A DNA stretch of 64,000 bases from DASRDZ01 sp035652335 (GCA_035652335.1 DASRDZ010000072.1:29397-93396); one strand, 5' to 3'; positions 54,874 through 63,403 are shown, counted from the stretch's first letter. Numbers and translations: made by a program. The notes: generated by a model not told the origin, from the letters alone.

Positions 54874-55860
54874 GTGGACGACGCCGCGGATCAGGCACGC
54901 ATGCACGCAGAGCGATGGGCGATGCTCCTCCCCCATCGCGATCTCGCCGTCGGCATGGTGCTGCGTGCCGGCGGCAACCTCGCCGACGCCGAGGACAGCG
55001 TGCACGACGCGATGCTGCGGCTGGTCCGCCGCGACGACCTCGACCCGGTGCGCGTGCGCTCGCTGCTCATCCGCGCCTCGCTGCACATCGCCATCGACCG
55101 CCGCCGCGCGGCCGCCCGGCAGCAGGACGCCGTGGTACGCCTCGGCGGGGAGGCGGCCGGACAGGTCAGCTCGCCGGAGCAGGTCGCCGCCACGCGCGCG
55201 GACGCCGAACGCGTGCTCAGCGCCGTCGACGCCCTGCCCCGCCGCGAACGGGAGGTGATCCTGCTGCGGCTCGCCGGGCTCAACGTCGCCGAGACGGCGC
55301 GCAGGCTGGGGATCTCCGCGAAGTCGGTGGAGGGCGCCTACACCCGCGCCCGGGCCCGGCTGCGCCTGCTGCTCGCCGGCGCCGTCGCCTGGGTGGCCGC
55401 CCGGCTCCGGCGCCTGGTCTCGCCGCACGTGGAGCTGGCCGCCGCCACCACCGTCGCCGCGCTGCTGCTCGCCGGCCCGTCCTGGGACCGTGCGGTGGCG
55501 GACCCGGGGGCGGGCCAGGCGTCTGCCGCCGCGTCGCACGGCGGGCTGGGCAACGTGCGGCAGCGCGAGGGGACGCCGGTGCCGCCCATCGCCGGCGGGC
55601 CCGCGCTTCGCCCCGGTGCCGCGCCATGGCCCGGCTCCCCCGGGTCCGCCACGGCACCGCAACCCGACCCATTCCCGTTCCTCCCCCACGGCCTGGTGCG
55701 CCCTGGGCCACCCGCACACACCGTGCCACCCAACTGCACCGTCTGCGTCCCAATCGACGCGCCCGGGGGGCTCGCCAGCACCGGCGTGTTCGTCAGCGTC
55801 GGCGACTGCGGCAAGCCCGAGGGCCCGGAGTGGGTGCAGCGTTGCCTTCTCGGGCCGTAG
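54874..55860 (+). CDS. ECF-type sigma factor with C-terminal membrane anchor and outer domain
   Basis: 328 residues. Sigma region 2 (about 15-80: DLAVGMVLRAGGNLADAEDSVHDAMLRL, then IRASLHIAIDRRR) and region 4 (about 113-160: LPRREREVILLRLAGLNVAETARRLGISAKSVEGAYTRARARL) are clear. Hydrophobic stretches at about 164-176 and 190-205 follow, then 120 residues of Pro/Gly/Ala-rich, low-charge sequence with three Cys near the end (NCTVCVP, VGDCGKP). A sigma factor carrying its own membrane segment and external tail could sense surface signals and be released by proteolysis. GTG at 54874. No anti-sigma gene adjoins. Confidence 0.75.
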   Translation: MDDAADQARMHAERWAMLLPHRDLAVGMVLRAGGNLADAEDSVHDAMLRLVRRDDLDPVRVRSLLIRASLHIAIDRRRAAARQQDAVVRLGGEAAGQVSSPEQVAATRADAERVLSAVDALPRREREVILLRLAGLNVAETARRLGISAKSVEGAYTRARARLRLLLAGAVAWVAARLRRLVSPHVELAAATTVAALLLAGPSWDRAVADPGAGQASAAASHGGLGNVRQREGTPVPPIAGGPALRPGAAPWPGSPGSATAPQPDPFPFLPHGLVRPGPPAHTVPPNCTVCVPIDAPGGLASTGVFVSVGDCGKPEGPEWVQRCLLGP

Positions 55861-55938
55861 GCATCCCGCTGCACGCCATCTGTCCTTGGCTCCAAGATCT
55901 GCCGTTGCCGACAACAGGAGGCAGCGGGAGCGTAGGGC

Positions 55939-56253
55939 GTGCGACGGGCCGCGATCCTGGCCACGGCCCTGCTCGCCGTGCTCCCAACGGCCCCGATGAG
56001 CCCTGGGGCCCGTCAGCTCGGCCCGCTGCCGATCTGCGAGAGCACCGACCCGGTCGTGGTGCTGGGCCAGGAGGTCCTGCCTGGACAGACGCTCTGCGTA
56101 CCCCCGCAGCAAGCCCGGGTCAGCGCCCTCGCCGCCGGCGGCCCGCGCGGACCGGCGCCCGCGACGCCTTGCCCGGCTTCAGCTGCCCCGCCATCATCCG
56201 CGCCGCCTCCGCCTCGACGGCGCGCCCCATGGCCAGGCGGAAGGTGGCGTTGA
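55939..56253 (+). CDS. Possible small secreted protein after the sigma factor
   Basis: Up to 104 residues from GTG 55939. The first 60 look real: signal-peptide-like MRRAAILATALLAVLPTAPMS, then LPICESTDPVVVLGQEVLPGQTLCVPP with two Cys, similar in style to the sigma factor's outer tail (both have CVP and Pro/Gly context). The last third runs antisense into the MerR gene, overlapping it by 134 bases, and is low complexity. Either a short secreted partner whose true end is earlier or is frameshifted, or a chance frame. Confidence 0.35.
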   Translation: MRRAAILATALLAVLPTAPMSPGARQLGPLPICESTDPVVVLGQEVLPGQTLCVPPQQARVSALAAGGPRGPAPATPCPASAAPPSSAPPPPRRRAPWPGGRWR

Positions 56254-56956
56254 CCGCCTCCACCGCCACCGGGCGCAGCCGCTCCAGCGCCTCCTGCACC
56301 CGCGGCCACTCGGCCTCCGGCTTGCCCGCCGCCTCGAAGGGCTCCCAGACGGTCTCGACGAACATCCTCACGAAGGCGCGGGCGATGCCCTCGGCGTGGC
56401 GGTTGAGCTGCTGCTGCACCTCGAGCCCCGCCTCGATGGGGATCCCCAGGCTGACCAGGGCCTCGCCCGCCCGGATCAGGGTCGGGCTGAGCACCTCGTA
56501 GCGCCCGTCGCCGAGCGGGGTGATCAGGCCGAGCTGCTCGGAGCGGCGCAGCAGGTCGGGGTCGGGACGGGCTGCGCCGGCGCGGGTGGCCAGCTCGGTG
56601 GCCTCGACGATCTCGGTGGGCTCGTCCTCCCATGGCTCGCGCAGCGAGTGGGAGAAGGTGAGCGCCTTGGTGGCGGTGCCGGGAGCGGTGCTCTCCAGGA
56701 GCCGGGCGATGGCGCCGAGGTTGAAGCCGTCGGCCTGCATGTCGCCGATGAGCTGGATGCGCGCGACGTGCTCGCGCCCGTAGTAGCCGGTGCGGCCGCG
56801 CACCTCGGGTGGGGGCAGCAGGCCGCGCGACTGGTGGGCGCGGATGTTGCGCACCGTCATGCCCGTGACCTGGGCGAGCTGGTCGATGGTGTACTCGGCC
56901 TGCTCCTCCCCCGCCCTGCCCGGCCCGCCGGTGCGGTTCCTCGCCTGCGCGCTCAC
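56120..56956 (-). CDS. MerR-family transcriptional regulator
   Basis: 278 residues. N-terminal MerR winged helix at about 21-90: EYTIDQLAQVTGMTVRNIRAHQSRGLLPPPEVRGRTGYYGREHVARI, followed by the dimerisation helix. The 180-residue effector part has no metal-binding Cys cluster like CueR or MerR; it is helical and ends in a basic tail (RAPVRAGRRRRGR). Ligand unknown. GTG start at 56956. Transcribed away from the membrane-protein gene at 57043 across an 86-base gap containing a promoter and palindrome, so it likely controls that gene and itself. Confidence 0.87.
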   Translation of the reverse strand: MSAQARNRTGGPGRAGEEQAEYTIDQLAQVTGMTVRNIRAHQSRGLLPPPEVRGRTGYYGREHVARIQLIGDMQADGFNLGAIARLLESTAPGTATKALTFSHSLREPWEDEPTEIVEATELATRAGAARPDPDLLRRSEQLGLITPLGDGRYEVLSPTLIRAGEALVSLGIPIEAGLEVQQQLNRHAEGIARAFVRMFVETVWEPFEAAGKPEAEWPRVQEALERLRPVAVEAVNATFRLAMGRAVEAEAARMMAGQLKPGKASRAPVRAGRRRRGR

Positions 56957-56984
56957 GGCCCGACATTGTGGCGCGCCGGGGCGC

Positions 56985-57012
56985 TTGACGGCGCCACAGA
57001 TTCATGTATCAT
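56985..57012 (+). promoter_or_regulatory. Promoter of the 57043 membrane-protein gene
   Basis: TTGACG (56985-56990) and TATCAT (57007-57012) separated by 16 bases, close to consensus and in unusually AT-rich surroundings for this genome. Not the elongated 19-20 base spacer of classic MerR-activated promoters. Confidence 0.55.
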
Positions 57013-57021
57013 CGATCGATG
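57010..57021. promoter_or_regulatory. Perfect 12-bp palindrome overlapping the -10
   Basis: CATCGATCGATG overlaps the -10 hexamer and the likely transcription start of the 57043 gene. A bound dimer here would block transcription. The divergent MerR regulator is the natural candidate (inference). Confidence 0.4.
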
Positions 57022-57042
57022 TCACATCAGGGAAGGAGCGCC

Positions 57043-58884
57043 ATGACCGCCATCACCCAGGTCGCCGACCACGGCTCGCCGCAGGAGTGGTTGTTCGTCG
57101 CCGTCCCCCTCCTCGTGCTGCTCGCCGCGCTGCTGCAGCTCTGGCGCACGGGCACGCCTCGCCGGCAGCTGCCGCGGCTCCCCCTGGCCCGCGGCCTGTC
57201 GCGGATGGCCGCCTCTCTCGAGCGCCTCAGCGGCCTGCCCGCCTGGTGCGCCGGCGGCTGGCTGGTGGCGATGTGGTCGCTGGTCGTCGCCGTCGTCGGC
57301 TTCTTCTGGGATGTCGCCTGGCACATCGACTTCGGCCGCGACATCGAGCTCTTCACCGTCCCGCACACGCTGATCATCACCGGCCTCCTCGGCCTCGGGG
57401 TCGCCGGCCTCTTCTCCATCGGCCTGGCCACCGTCGAAGGGGCGCCGACCGCGTGGCGCCTCGGCCGGCTGCGCATCCCGCGGGGCGCGCTGGTGCTCGG
57501 CGTCCTCAGCGCCGGCGCCTCGCTCGGCTTCCCGCTCGACGACCTCTGGCACGCCACCTACGGCGTCGACGTGACCATGTGGGGCCCCACCCACCTGATG
57601 ATGATCGGCGGCGCCTCGCTGGCCCCGCTCGCCATCTGGCTGCTGGCCACCGAGGCCGGGCCCGGCGCGGGCAGGCCGTGGGTGCATCGCCACATGCGCC
57701 GCCCGCTGGCCGGCGCGGTGGTGATCGGGCTGAGCACCTTCCAGCTCGAGTTCGACATGGGCGTGCCGCAGTGGCAGGCCCTGTACCAGCCGGTGCTCAT
57801 CGTGCTGGCCACCTCGATCGCGCTGGTGGCCGCGCGCGCCGCCTTCGGGCGCGGCTGGGCGTTGCTCACCGCGGCCAACTTCCTCGTCTCCCGCGCCGCC
57901 CTGGCCCTGCTGGTCGGGCCGGCGCTGGGGCACGTCGTGCCGCGGTTCCCGCTGTACCTCGGCATCGCGCTCGTCATCGAGGCCGGGTTCCTGCTGGTGC
58001 GCCGGTGGGGAACGCTGCGCGCTGCGCTTGGCCTCGGGGTCCTGATCAGCACGGTGGGCCTGGCGAGCGAGTGGGGTTTCAGCCAGCTCTGGGGGCGCCA
58101 TCCCTGGCAGGCGGCGATGCTGCCGCGCCTCTGGGTGGCGGTGCTCGCCGGCCTGGGCGGCGCGGTGCTCGGCGTGGCCCTCGGCAACGTGGTCGCCCAT
58201 CGTCGCGCCGGAGTGTCGCGAACCGTCGTGCTCGGCGCCTTCGCGCTCGTGATCGCCAGCCTGGTGATCCCCGTCGCGCGCACCACCACACCGATGACGG
58301 CCGTGATGCGCACCTCGCCCGCCGGGCCGCGGCTTCCCGCCCTGACTCGCGACGGGCTTCCCTCGCCGTACCAGGCGATGAACGTCGACCTGGTGGTGTC
58401 GCCGGCCGACGTCGCCGAGGGCGCCGACTGGTTCGAGCTCAACTCCTGGCAGGGCGGCGCCTCGGAGCAGACGCCGCTGGTTCAGGTCGGTCCTGGCCAT
58501 TACCGCAGCGCTCACCCCGTGCCCACGGGCGGGACGTGGAAGACGCTCGTCTGGATGGCCAAGGGACCGGTGATGATGGCCACCGCGGTGTCCTTCCCGC
58601 TCGACCTCGTCTACGCGCAGCCGCCGGTGACGCCCAGGCCGGTGCAGACCGTGCACTTCGCGGCATCGAGCACGTGGCTGCTGCGCGAGACGCACGGTGG
58701 CGCGACCTGGCCCGCGGTGCTCGCCTACACCGGGCTGTTCGGCGTGGTGGCGGTGTGGATCGTGCTCCTGGTGATCGGGTTCGCCTCGGTGGCCAGGAGC
58801 GGCGGCGTGGTGCTGCGCGGACGGCGCAACGCAGCGGACGCGCTGCCCGCGCTCCGCACCGCGGAGGAGGCGTCGGCACTGTAG
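57043..58884 (+). CDS. Multi-pass membrane protein with duplicated DxxWHxxxGxD...H motif
   Basis: 613 residues; ATG at 57043 after AAGGAG. About ten to twelve membrane helices to residue 415. Two related segments lie 76 residues apart: WDVAWHIDFGRDIELFTVPH (89-108) and LDDLWHATYGVDVTMWGPTH (165-184), sharing D, WH, G, D and final H, inside or at the edges of helices. From about 440 an extracytoplasmic beta domain (VGPGHYRSAHPVPTGGTWKTLVWM) resembles FixH/YtkA-like domains, then a final helix and basic tail. Metal, heme or proton handling is possible but unproven; no named family recognised. Confidence 0.8.
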   Translation: MTAITQVADHGSPQEWLFVAVPLLVLLAALLQLWRTGTPRRQLPRLPLARGLSRMAASLERLSGLPAWCAGGWLVAMWSLVVAVVGFFWDVAWHIDFGRDIELFTVPHTLIITGLLGLGVAGLFSIGLATVEGAPTAWRLGRLRIPRGALVLGVLSAGASLGFPLDDLWHATYGVDVTMWGPTHLMMIGGASLAPLAIWLLATEAGPGAGRPWVHRHMRRPLAGAVVIGLSTFQLEFDMGVPQWQALYQPVLIVLATSIALVAARAAFGRGWALLTAANFLVSRAALALLVGPALGHVVPRFPLYLGIALVIEAGFLLVRRWGTLRAALGLGVLISTVGLASEWGFSQLWGRHPWQAAMLPRLWVAVLAGLGGAVLGVALGNVVAHRRAGVSRTVVLGAFALVIASLVIPVARTTTPMTAVMRTSPAGPRLPALTRDGLPSPYQAMNVDLVVSPADVAEGADWFELNSWQGGASEQTPLVQVGPGHYRSAHPVPTGGTWKTLVWMAKGPVMMATAVSFPLDLVYAQPPVTPRPVQTVHFAASSTWLLRETHGGATWPAVLAYTGLFGVVAVWIVLLVIGFASVARSGGVVLRGRRNAADALPALRTAEEASAL

Positions 58885-58921
58885 TCGCGCGCAGCGGCGC
58901 ATCCGCGGCTACCATCCGCGC

Positions 58922-60472
58922 ATGCCGGAGCCCGCCGCGGGCGCACCGCGACTCGCCGAAGGCGTCGCCGCCCTCTCGCTCGCCACCGACATGGGGACCG
59001 GCAAGGACGTGGGGCGCAGCCTGCGCATCGCGCTGCTGGCGCTGCACCTCGGCACGCGCCTCGGGCTCAGCGAGGACGAGCGCAGCGCCGCGATGTACGG
59101 CTCCCTCCTGGCCATGCTCGGCTGCACTGCGGAGAGCAGCACCGGCGCACTCATCTTCGGCGACGAGATCGCCTTCGGCGCGCAGTACGCCCCGCTCGTC
59201 AACGCGCCGCGCCGGGAGATGATGGGCTGGATCCTTCGCCACTTCGCCGAGGACGAGCGCTTCGCCCGGCGCCTGCGCCGCCTGGCGACGATGATGACGG
59301 CGGGTCGCGTGTTCTTCGCCACCGTGAGCCAGGGACATTGCGAGGTCGCCCGGCGGCTCGCCGGCCGCATCGGCGTCGACGCGCAGGTCGGCGAGCTGCT
59401 CGGCGCGGTGTTCGAGCGCTGGGACGGCACGGGCGCGCCGCGCGCACTGCGCGGTGACGCGCTGCCCCTGCCGGTGCGCATCGGCCACGTCTGCTGGGAC
59501 GTCGACACCTTCGGCGCGGCCGGCGGCCGCGACGCCTGGACCGCGCTGCTGCGCCGGCGCTCCGGCGTGACCCTCGATCCGCTGGTGGTCGAGGCTGCGC
59601 TCGCCGACCCCGACGGCGTCGACGCCTGCCTCGCCGAGCCGTCGCCGTGGGACGCCCTCCTCGCCGCCGAGCCCCAGCCGTGGCGCCGCTCCACCGGCGC
59701 CGACGCCCTGGCCTCGGTGATCGCGGACTTCGTCGACCTCAAGTTCGACCGCCTGGCGGGGCACTCGCGCGCCGTCGCCGCCCTCGCCGGCGCTGCCGCG
59801 GCGCAGCTGGGCCTGGACTCCTCGCGCGTCGACTCGGTGCGCCGCGCCGGACTGGTGCACGACCTCGGCCGCGTCGCCGTCAGCGCCTCCGTCTGGGACA
59901 AGCCCGGCCCGCTCAGCGACGGCGAGTGGGAGTCGGTGCGGCTGCATGCGTACCACGCCGAGCGCATCCTCGGGCGGACCTCGCTGCTCGCCGAGGAGGC
60001 CGCCCTCGCCGCCATGCACCACGAGCGCTGCGACGGCAGCGGCTACCACCGTGGCTGCGAGGCTGCCTCGCTGCCCCTGCCCGCGCGGGTCCTCGCCGCC
60101 GCCGACGCCTTCGCCGGCATGACCGAGCCGCGCGCGCACCGCCCGGCCATGGACGCGGCCGAGGCGGCGCGGACCCTCGCCGCTGAGGCACGCGCCGGCC
60201 GCCTCGACCCCGACGCCGTCGAGGCGGTGGTGCAGTGCGCCGGCGAGAGCGCCCGGGTGGAGCGGCCCGCCCCTCCCGCCGGGTTGAGTGAGCGGGAGGT
60301 CGAGGTGCTGCGACTGCTGGCGCGCGGCATGGCCACCAAGCAGGTGGGCAGCGCTCTCGGCATCTCCGCCAAGACCGCCGACCACCACGTGCAGAGCGCC
60401 TACCGCAAGATCGGCGTGGCCACTCGGGCGGGAGCCGCGGTCTTCGCCATGGAGCACGGGCTGCTCAGCTGA
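58922..60472 (+). CDS. Tandem HD-GYP-like domains fused to a LuxR-type DNA-binding domain
   Basis: 516 residues. A first HD-GYP-like half (about 15-200) has kept FERWDGTGAPRALRGDALPLPVRIGHV but reads SLLAMLGC where LLHDIG belongs, so its metal site is gone. A second half (about 260-425) keeps HD (313-314), HHE (366-368) and DGSGYHRG, with GYH for GYP. A C-terminal LuxR helix-turn-helix (about 447-512, LSEREVEVLRLLARGMATKQVGSALGISAKTADHHVQ) follows. It may link cyclic-di-nucleotide or other phosphoester binding/hydrolysis to transcription. ATG at 58922, 37 bases after the membrane-protein gene. Confidence 0.85.
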   Translation: MPEPAAGAPRLAEGVAALSLATDMGTGKDVGRSLRIALLALHLGTRLGLSEDERSAAMYGSLLAMLGCTAESSTGALIFGDEIAFGAQYAPLVNAPRREMMGWILRHFAEDERFARRLRRLATMMTAGRVFFATVSQGHCEVARRLAGRIGVDAQVGELLGAVFERWDGTGAPRALRGDALPLPVRIGHVCWDVDTFGAAGGRDAWTALLRRRSGVTLDPLVVEAALADPDGVDACLAEPSPWDALLAAEPQPWRRSTGADALASVIADFVDLKFDRLAGHSRAVAALAGAAAAQLGLDSSRVDSVRRAGLVHDLGRVAVSASVWDKPGPLSDGEWESVRLHAYHAERILGRTSLLAEEAALAAMHHERCDGSGYHRGCEAASLPLPARVLAAADAFAGMTEPRAHRPAMDAAEAARTLAAEARAGRLDPDAVEAVVQCAGESARVERPAPPAGLSEREVEVLRLLARGMATKQVGSALGISAKTADHHVQSAYRKIGVATRAGAAVFAMEHGLLS

Positions 60473-60591
60473 CCGCTCGGTCCAGATCGGATGGCGGTGG
60501 GGAGGATTCCCCATTGGCGCGGGCGGCCGGCGCCCCCAGACTGCGCCTCGCGCCCGCCCGGCGGCGCAGCAGGCTCACAGGGGACACAGCC

Positions 60592-61020
60592 ATGACCGAC
60601 GCCAAGACACTGGTCCGCGAGATGTTCGAGGACGTCATCAACAACGGCAACGTCGACAACCTGGAGAGGTACTTCCACCCCGACTTCGTCGACCACGGGC
60701 CGCTCGGCGACGTGGTCGGCCTGGAGGCCTTCAGGGCCCTGGTGCTGACCTGGCGCAGCGCCTTCCCCGACGTGCACTGCGAGGTGCGGAACCTCTTCCA
60801 GGAGGGTGACCTGGTCGGCTGGACGGTGCACACCACCGGCACCCACACCGGCGACGGCATGGGCTTCCCGGCCACCGGCCGGCGCATCGACACGGTGAGC
60901 GCCAACATCGGCCGCGCCCGCGACGGTAGGGCCGTCGAGCACTGGGCCGAGCAGGGCATGCTGGCCACGCTGCAGCAGCTCGGCATCATCCCGCCGATGC
61001 CGCTGCCCACCCCCGCCTAG
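60592..61020 (+). CDS. SnoaL-like ester cyclase / polyketide cyclase family protein
   Basis: 142 residues. LVREMFEDVINNGNVDNLERYFHPDFVDHGP, then FRALVLTWRSAFPDVHCEVRNLFQEGDLVGWTVHTTGTHTGD, GFPATGRRIDTVSANIGRARDGRAVEHWAEQGMLATLQQLG: the NTF2-like SnoaL cone. These proteins often have no assigned reaction outside antibiotic clusters. ATG at 60592; the frame extends upstream without similarity. Single gene. Confidence 0.85.
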   Translation: MTDAKTLVREMFEDVINNGNVDNLERYFHPDFVDHGPLGDVVGLEAFRALVLTWRSAFPDVHCEVRNLFQEGDLVGWTVHTTGTHTGDGMGFPATGRRIDTVSANIGRARDGRAVEHWAEQGMLATLQQLGIIPPMPLPTPA

Positions 61021-61081
61021 CGACTGGCGTCGGGAGGGGGCGGGCCGCGGGTCCGCCCCCATCCCCGATACCCTGCGCGGC

Positions 61082-62446
61082 GTGCCGTCCCTGCGCCGCG
61101 CCCACGTCGCGCTCGGCGTCCTCGTCGTCGCCGCGGTCGCGGTGCGCATCCCCCTGCTCGGCGGGCCGGAGATCGACTACGACGAGGGCGTGTACTGGGA
61201 GTCGCTGCGCGCCATGTCGGCAGGACACCCGCTCTTCTCCCAGGTGTACAGCTCGCAGCCGCCGGGGTTCCTGGCAGCGGTGTATCCCTTCTACCTGCTC
61301 GGACATTCGCTGGTCGCGGCGCGCGCGGGGATGCTCGTCTTCTTCGCGATCGCGCTGGGCGCCACGTATGTCGCGACGCGCGCGCTGATCGGCGAGCGCG
61401 CCGCCCTGCTGGCCGCGCTGCTGCTGGCCATCGACCCGCTGGCGCTGCGCCAGTCGCTGGCGCTGCAGGCGGACGGGCCGGCCATGGCGCTGGGCATGGT
61501 GGCGGTCGCGCTGGCGCTGCAGCGGGCGCGTGCCGGCACGCGACTCGACGCGGCGCTGCCCATGCTGTCGGGCGCGGCGCTGGCGCTGGCCGTCCAGGTC
61601 AAGCTGCTCGCCGTGGTCTTCGCAGTTCCGGTCATCCTCGGCCTCTACTCGCGGAGACGGCTGCTGGCCGGTGCGGCGGGCGCAATCGCGGCCGGCGCCG
61701 TCGTGCTCCTGCCCTTCGCGACGCGGCTCGACCTGGTCTGGCAGCAGGCGGTGGCGGGGCACGTCAGCGCGCGAGCGCTGAACGAAGGCGGCTGGACCGC
61801 CGACATGCGCGCCATGCTGCTGCGCGAGACCCTGCTCGGCGTCACCGGCATCGCCGGCGCGGTGGTGCTGGCGATGCGTCGCGCCGGTCGTGTGCTGCTG
61901 GTGCTCGGCGCGGGGCTCGCCGCCGTGGTCGCGCTGGCGGCGGTGCAGCATCCGCTCTGGCCGCATCACCTCGTCGTCGCGGTGCCGCTCCTCGCCATCG
62001 CCGGCGGGGCGCTGGCGACGGTGGCGGTGCCGCGCCTCGTCTCCGCCGCACTGGCCGCCGGCGCGACGGTGGGGATGCTCGCCGTCGCCGAGGGCGCCCT
62101 GCACGACCCCGCCACCGCCGACACCGTGAGGGAGGCCGTCGCCGTGCTCCGGCACGTCGCACCTGCGGGCATCCCGATCATCACCGACGACCAGTTCAGC
62201 GCCGCGCAGGCGGATCTCGACACCCCCCCTGAGCTGGTCGACACCTCCGTGGTGCGGCTCGACTCGCAGCCGGTGACCGCCGGCGACGTCGAGGCCGTCG
62301 CCGTGCGCGACGGCGTGCGCGTCGTCTACCTCGGCACCAACCGGCTGGTGCACCTCGACGGCTTTGCCGCGTGGCTGCAGCAGCACGCCACACGCCGGAT
62401 CGACGTCACCGCCGCCGCTTCGGTGTACCTGCTGGCGGCTCCGTAG
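61082..62446 (+). CDS. Glycosyltransferase family 39 (ArnT/PMT-like) membrane protein
   Basis: 454 residues, about ten membrane helices. The GT39-type acidic motif is in the first outer loop, IDYDEGVYWESLRAMSAGHPLFSQVYSSQPPG, with the Asp-Glu pair that binds the polyprenyl-phosphate sugar; later AIDPLALRQSLALQADGPAMAL. The C-terminal 100 residues form a soluble outer domain (GIPIITDDQFSAAQADLDTPPELVD). Transfers a mannose- or arabinose-like sugar to a surface acceptor; which one is unknown. GTG at 61082. Confidence 0.83.
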   Translation: MPSLRRAHVALGVLVVAAVAVRIPLLGGPEIDYDEGVYWESLRAMSAGHPLFSQVYSSQPPGFLAAVYPFYLLGHSLVAARAGMLVFFAIALGATYVATRALIGERAALLAALLLAIDPLALRQSLALQADGPAMALGMVAVALALQRARAGTRLDAALPMLSGAALALAVQVKLLAVVFAVPVILGLYSRRRLLAGAAGAIAAGAVVLLPFATRLDLVWQQAVAGHVSARALNEGGWTADMRAMLLRETLLGVTGIAGAVVLAMRRAGRVLLVLGAGLAAVVALAAVQHPLWPHHLVVAVPLLAIAGGALATVAVPRLVSAALAAGATVGMLAVAEGALHDPATADTVREAVAVLRHVAPAGIPIITDDQFSAAQADLDTPPELVDTSVVRLDSQPVTAGDVEAVAVRDGVRVVYLGTNRLVHLDGFAAWLQQHATRRIDVTAAASVYLLAAP

Positions 62447-62449
62447 CCC

Positions 62450-63403
62450 TCAGCGGGTGGGGTCGAGCAGCAGCTTGCCCACCGTGCCCCGCGAGCGCAG
62501 GTCGCGATGCGCCTGCGGCGCCTCGGCGAGCGGGTAGGTGGCGCCGACGACGGGCTTCAGCGTGCCGGCGCGGACCAGCTCCATCAGCTCGCGCAGCGGC
62601 TCGCTGATCATCTGCGGGCGCGAGAAGGCCTGCACCAGCCAGAAGCCGATGATCGCCGCGCTGTGGGCCATCAGCGCGCGCGGGTCGACGGGCTTGGGCA
62701 GCTCGCGGCCCGCGGCGCCGAAGAAGGCGAGCCGCCCGAAGGGGGCGAGGGCGCGCAGCGACTCGTCGAACACGGTGCCGCCCACCATCTCCAGCACGAC
62801 GTCCACGTTGCTGCCGTTGTTGGCCTCAACCAGCGCCTCCCTGAGGCCGCGGGGGTCGTCGTAGCCGATGGCCACGTCGGCGCCCAGGCGCAGGGCCAGC
62901 TCCCGCTTCTCGGGCGACGAGGCGGTGGCGATCACCCGCCCGGCGCCCCAGAGCTTGGCCAGCTGCACGCTGAGGGTGCCGACGCCCCCCGCCGCGGCGT
63001 GCACCACCACCGACTCGCCCGGCTGCATGTGGGTGCAGGTGCGCAGCAGGTGCCACGCCGTGGTGCCCTGCACCAGCAGCGTCAGCGCCTGGCCCAGCTC
63101 GACACCCTCGGGGACGTCGAAGGTCATGGGCGCGAAGGTGAGCGCCTTCTCCGCGTAGCCGCCGGCCCCGTAGCCCACCACGCGCCGACCGTCGGCGGTG
63201 TGGCCGGCCACCTCGGCGCCGGGGACGAAGGGCAGGGTCGGCGAGGAGAGGTAGGTGTCCTCCACCTGGTGGGTGTCGGCGTTGTTGACACCCGCCCGCT
63301 CCACCTCGACGAGCAGCTGTCCCGGCCCCGCCACGGGGTCGGGCAGCTCGACGAGCTTCATCACCTCGGGGCCGCCGAACTCGCTCACCTGGATGGCACG
63401 CAT
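62450..63403 (-). CDS. Zinc-free MDR-type quinone oxidoreductase
   Basis: 317 residues, NADPH:quinone reductase/zeta-crystallin-like. MRAIQVSEFGGPEVMKLVELPDP, GVNNADTH, PFVPGAEVAGHT, then the Rossmann motif VHAAAGGVGTLSVQLAKLWGAGRVIATASSPEKRELALRLGAD and VLEMVGGTVFDESLRAL. The zinc-ligand Cys set of alcohol dehydrogenases is absent. ATG at 63403. It ends three bases from the convergent GT39 gene. Confidence 0.9.
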   Translation of the reverse strand: MRAIQVSEFGGPEVMKLVELPDPVAGPGQLLVEVERAGVNNADTHQVEDTYLSSPTLPFVPGAEVAGHTADGRRVVGYGAGGYAEKALTFAPMTFDVPEGVELGQALTLLVQGTTAWHLLRTCTHMQPGESVVVHAAAGGVGTLSVQLAKLWGAGRVIATASSPEKRELALRLGADVAIGYDDPRGLREALVEANNGSNVDVVLEMVGGTVFDESLRALAPFGRLAFFGAAGRELPKPVDPRALMAHSAAIIGFWLVQAFSRPQMISEPLRELMELVRAGTLKPVVGATYPLAEAPQAHRDLRSRGTVGKLLLDPTR

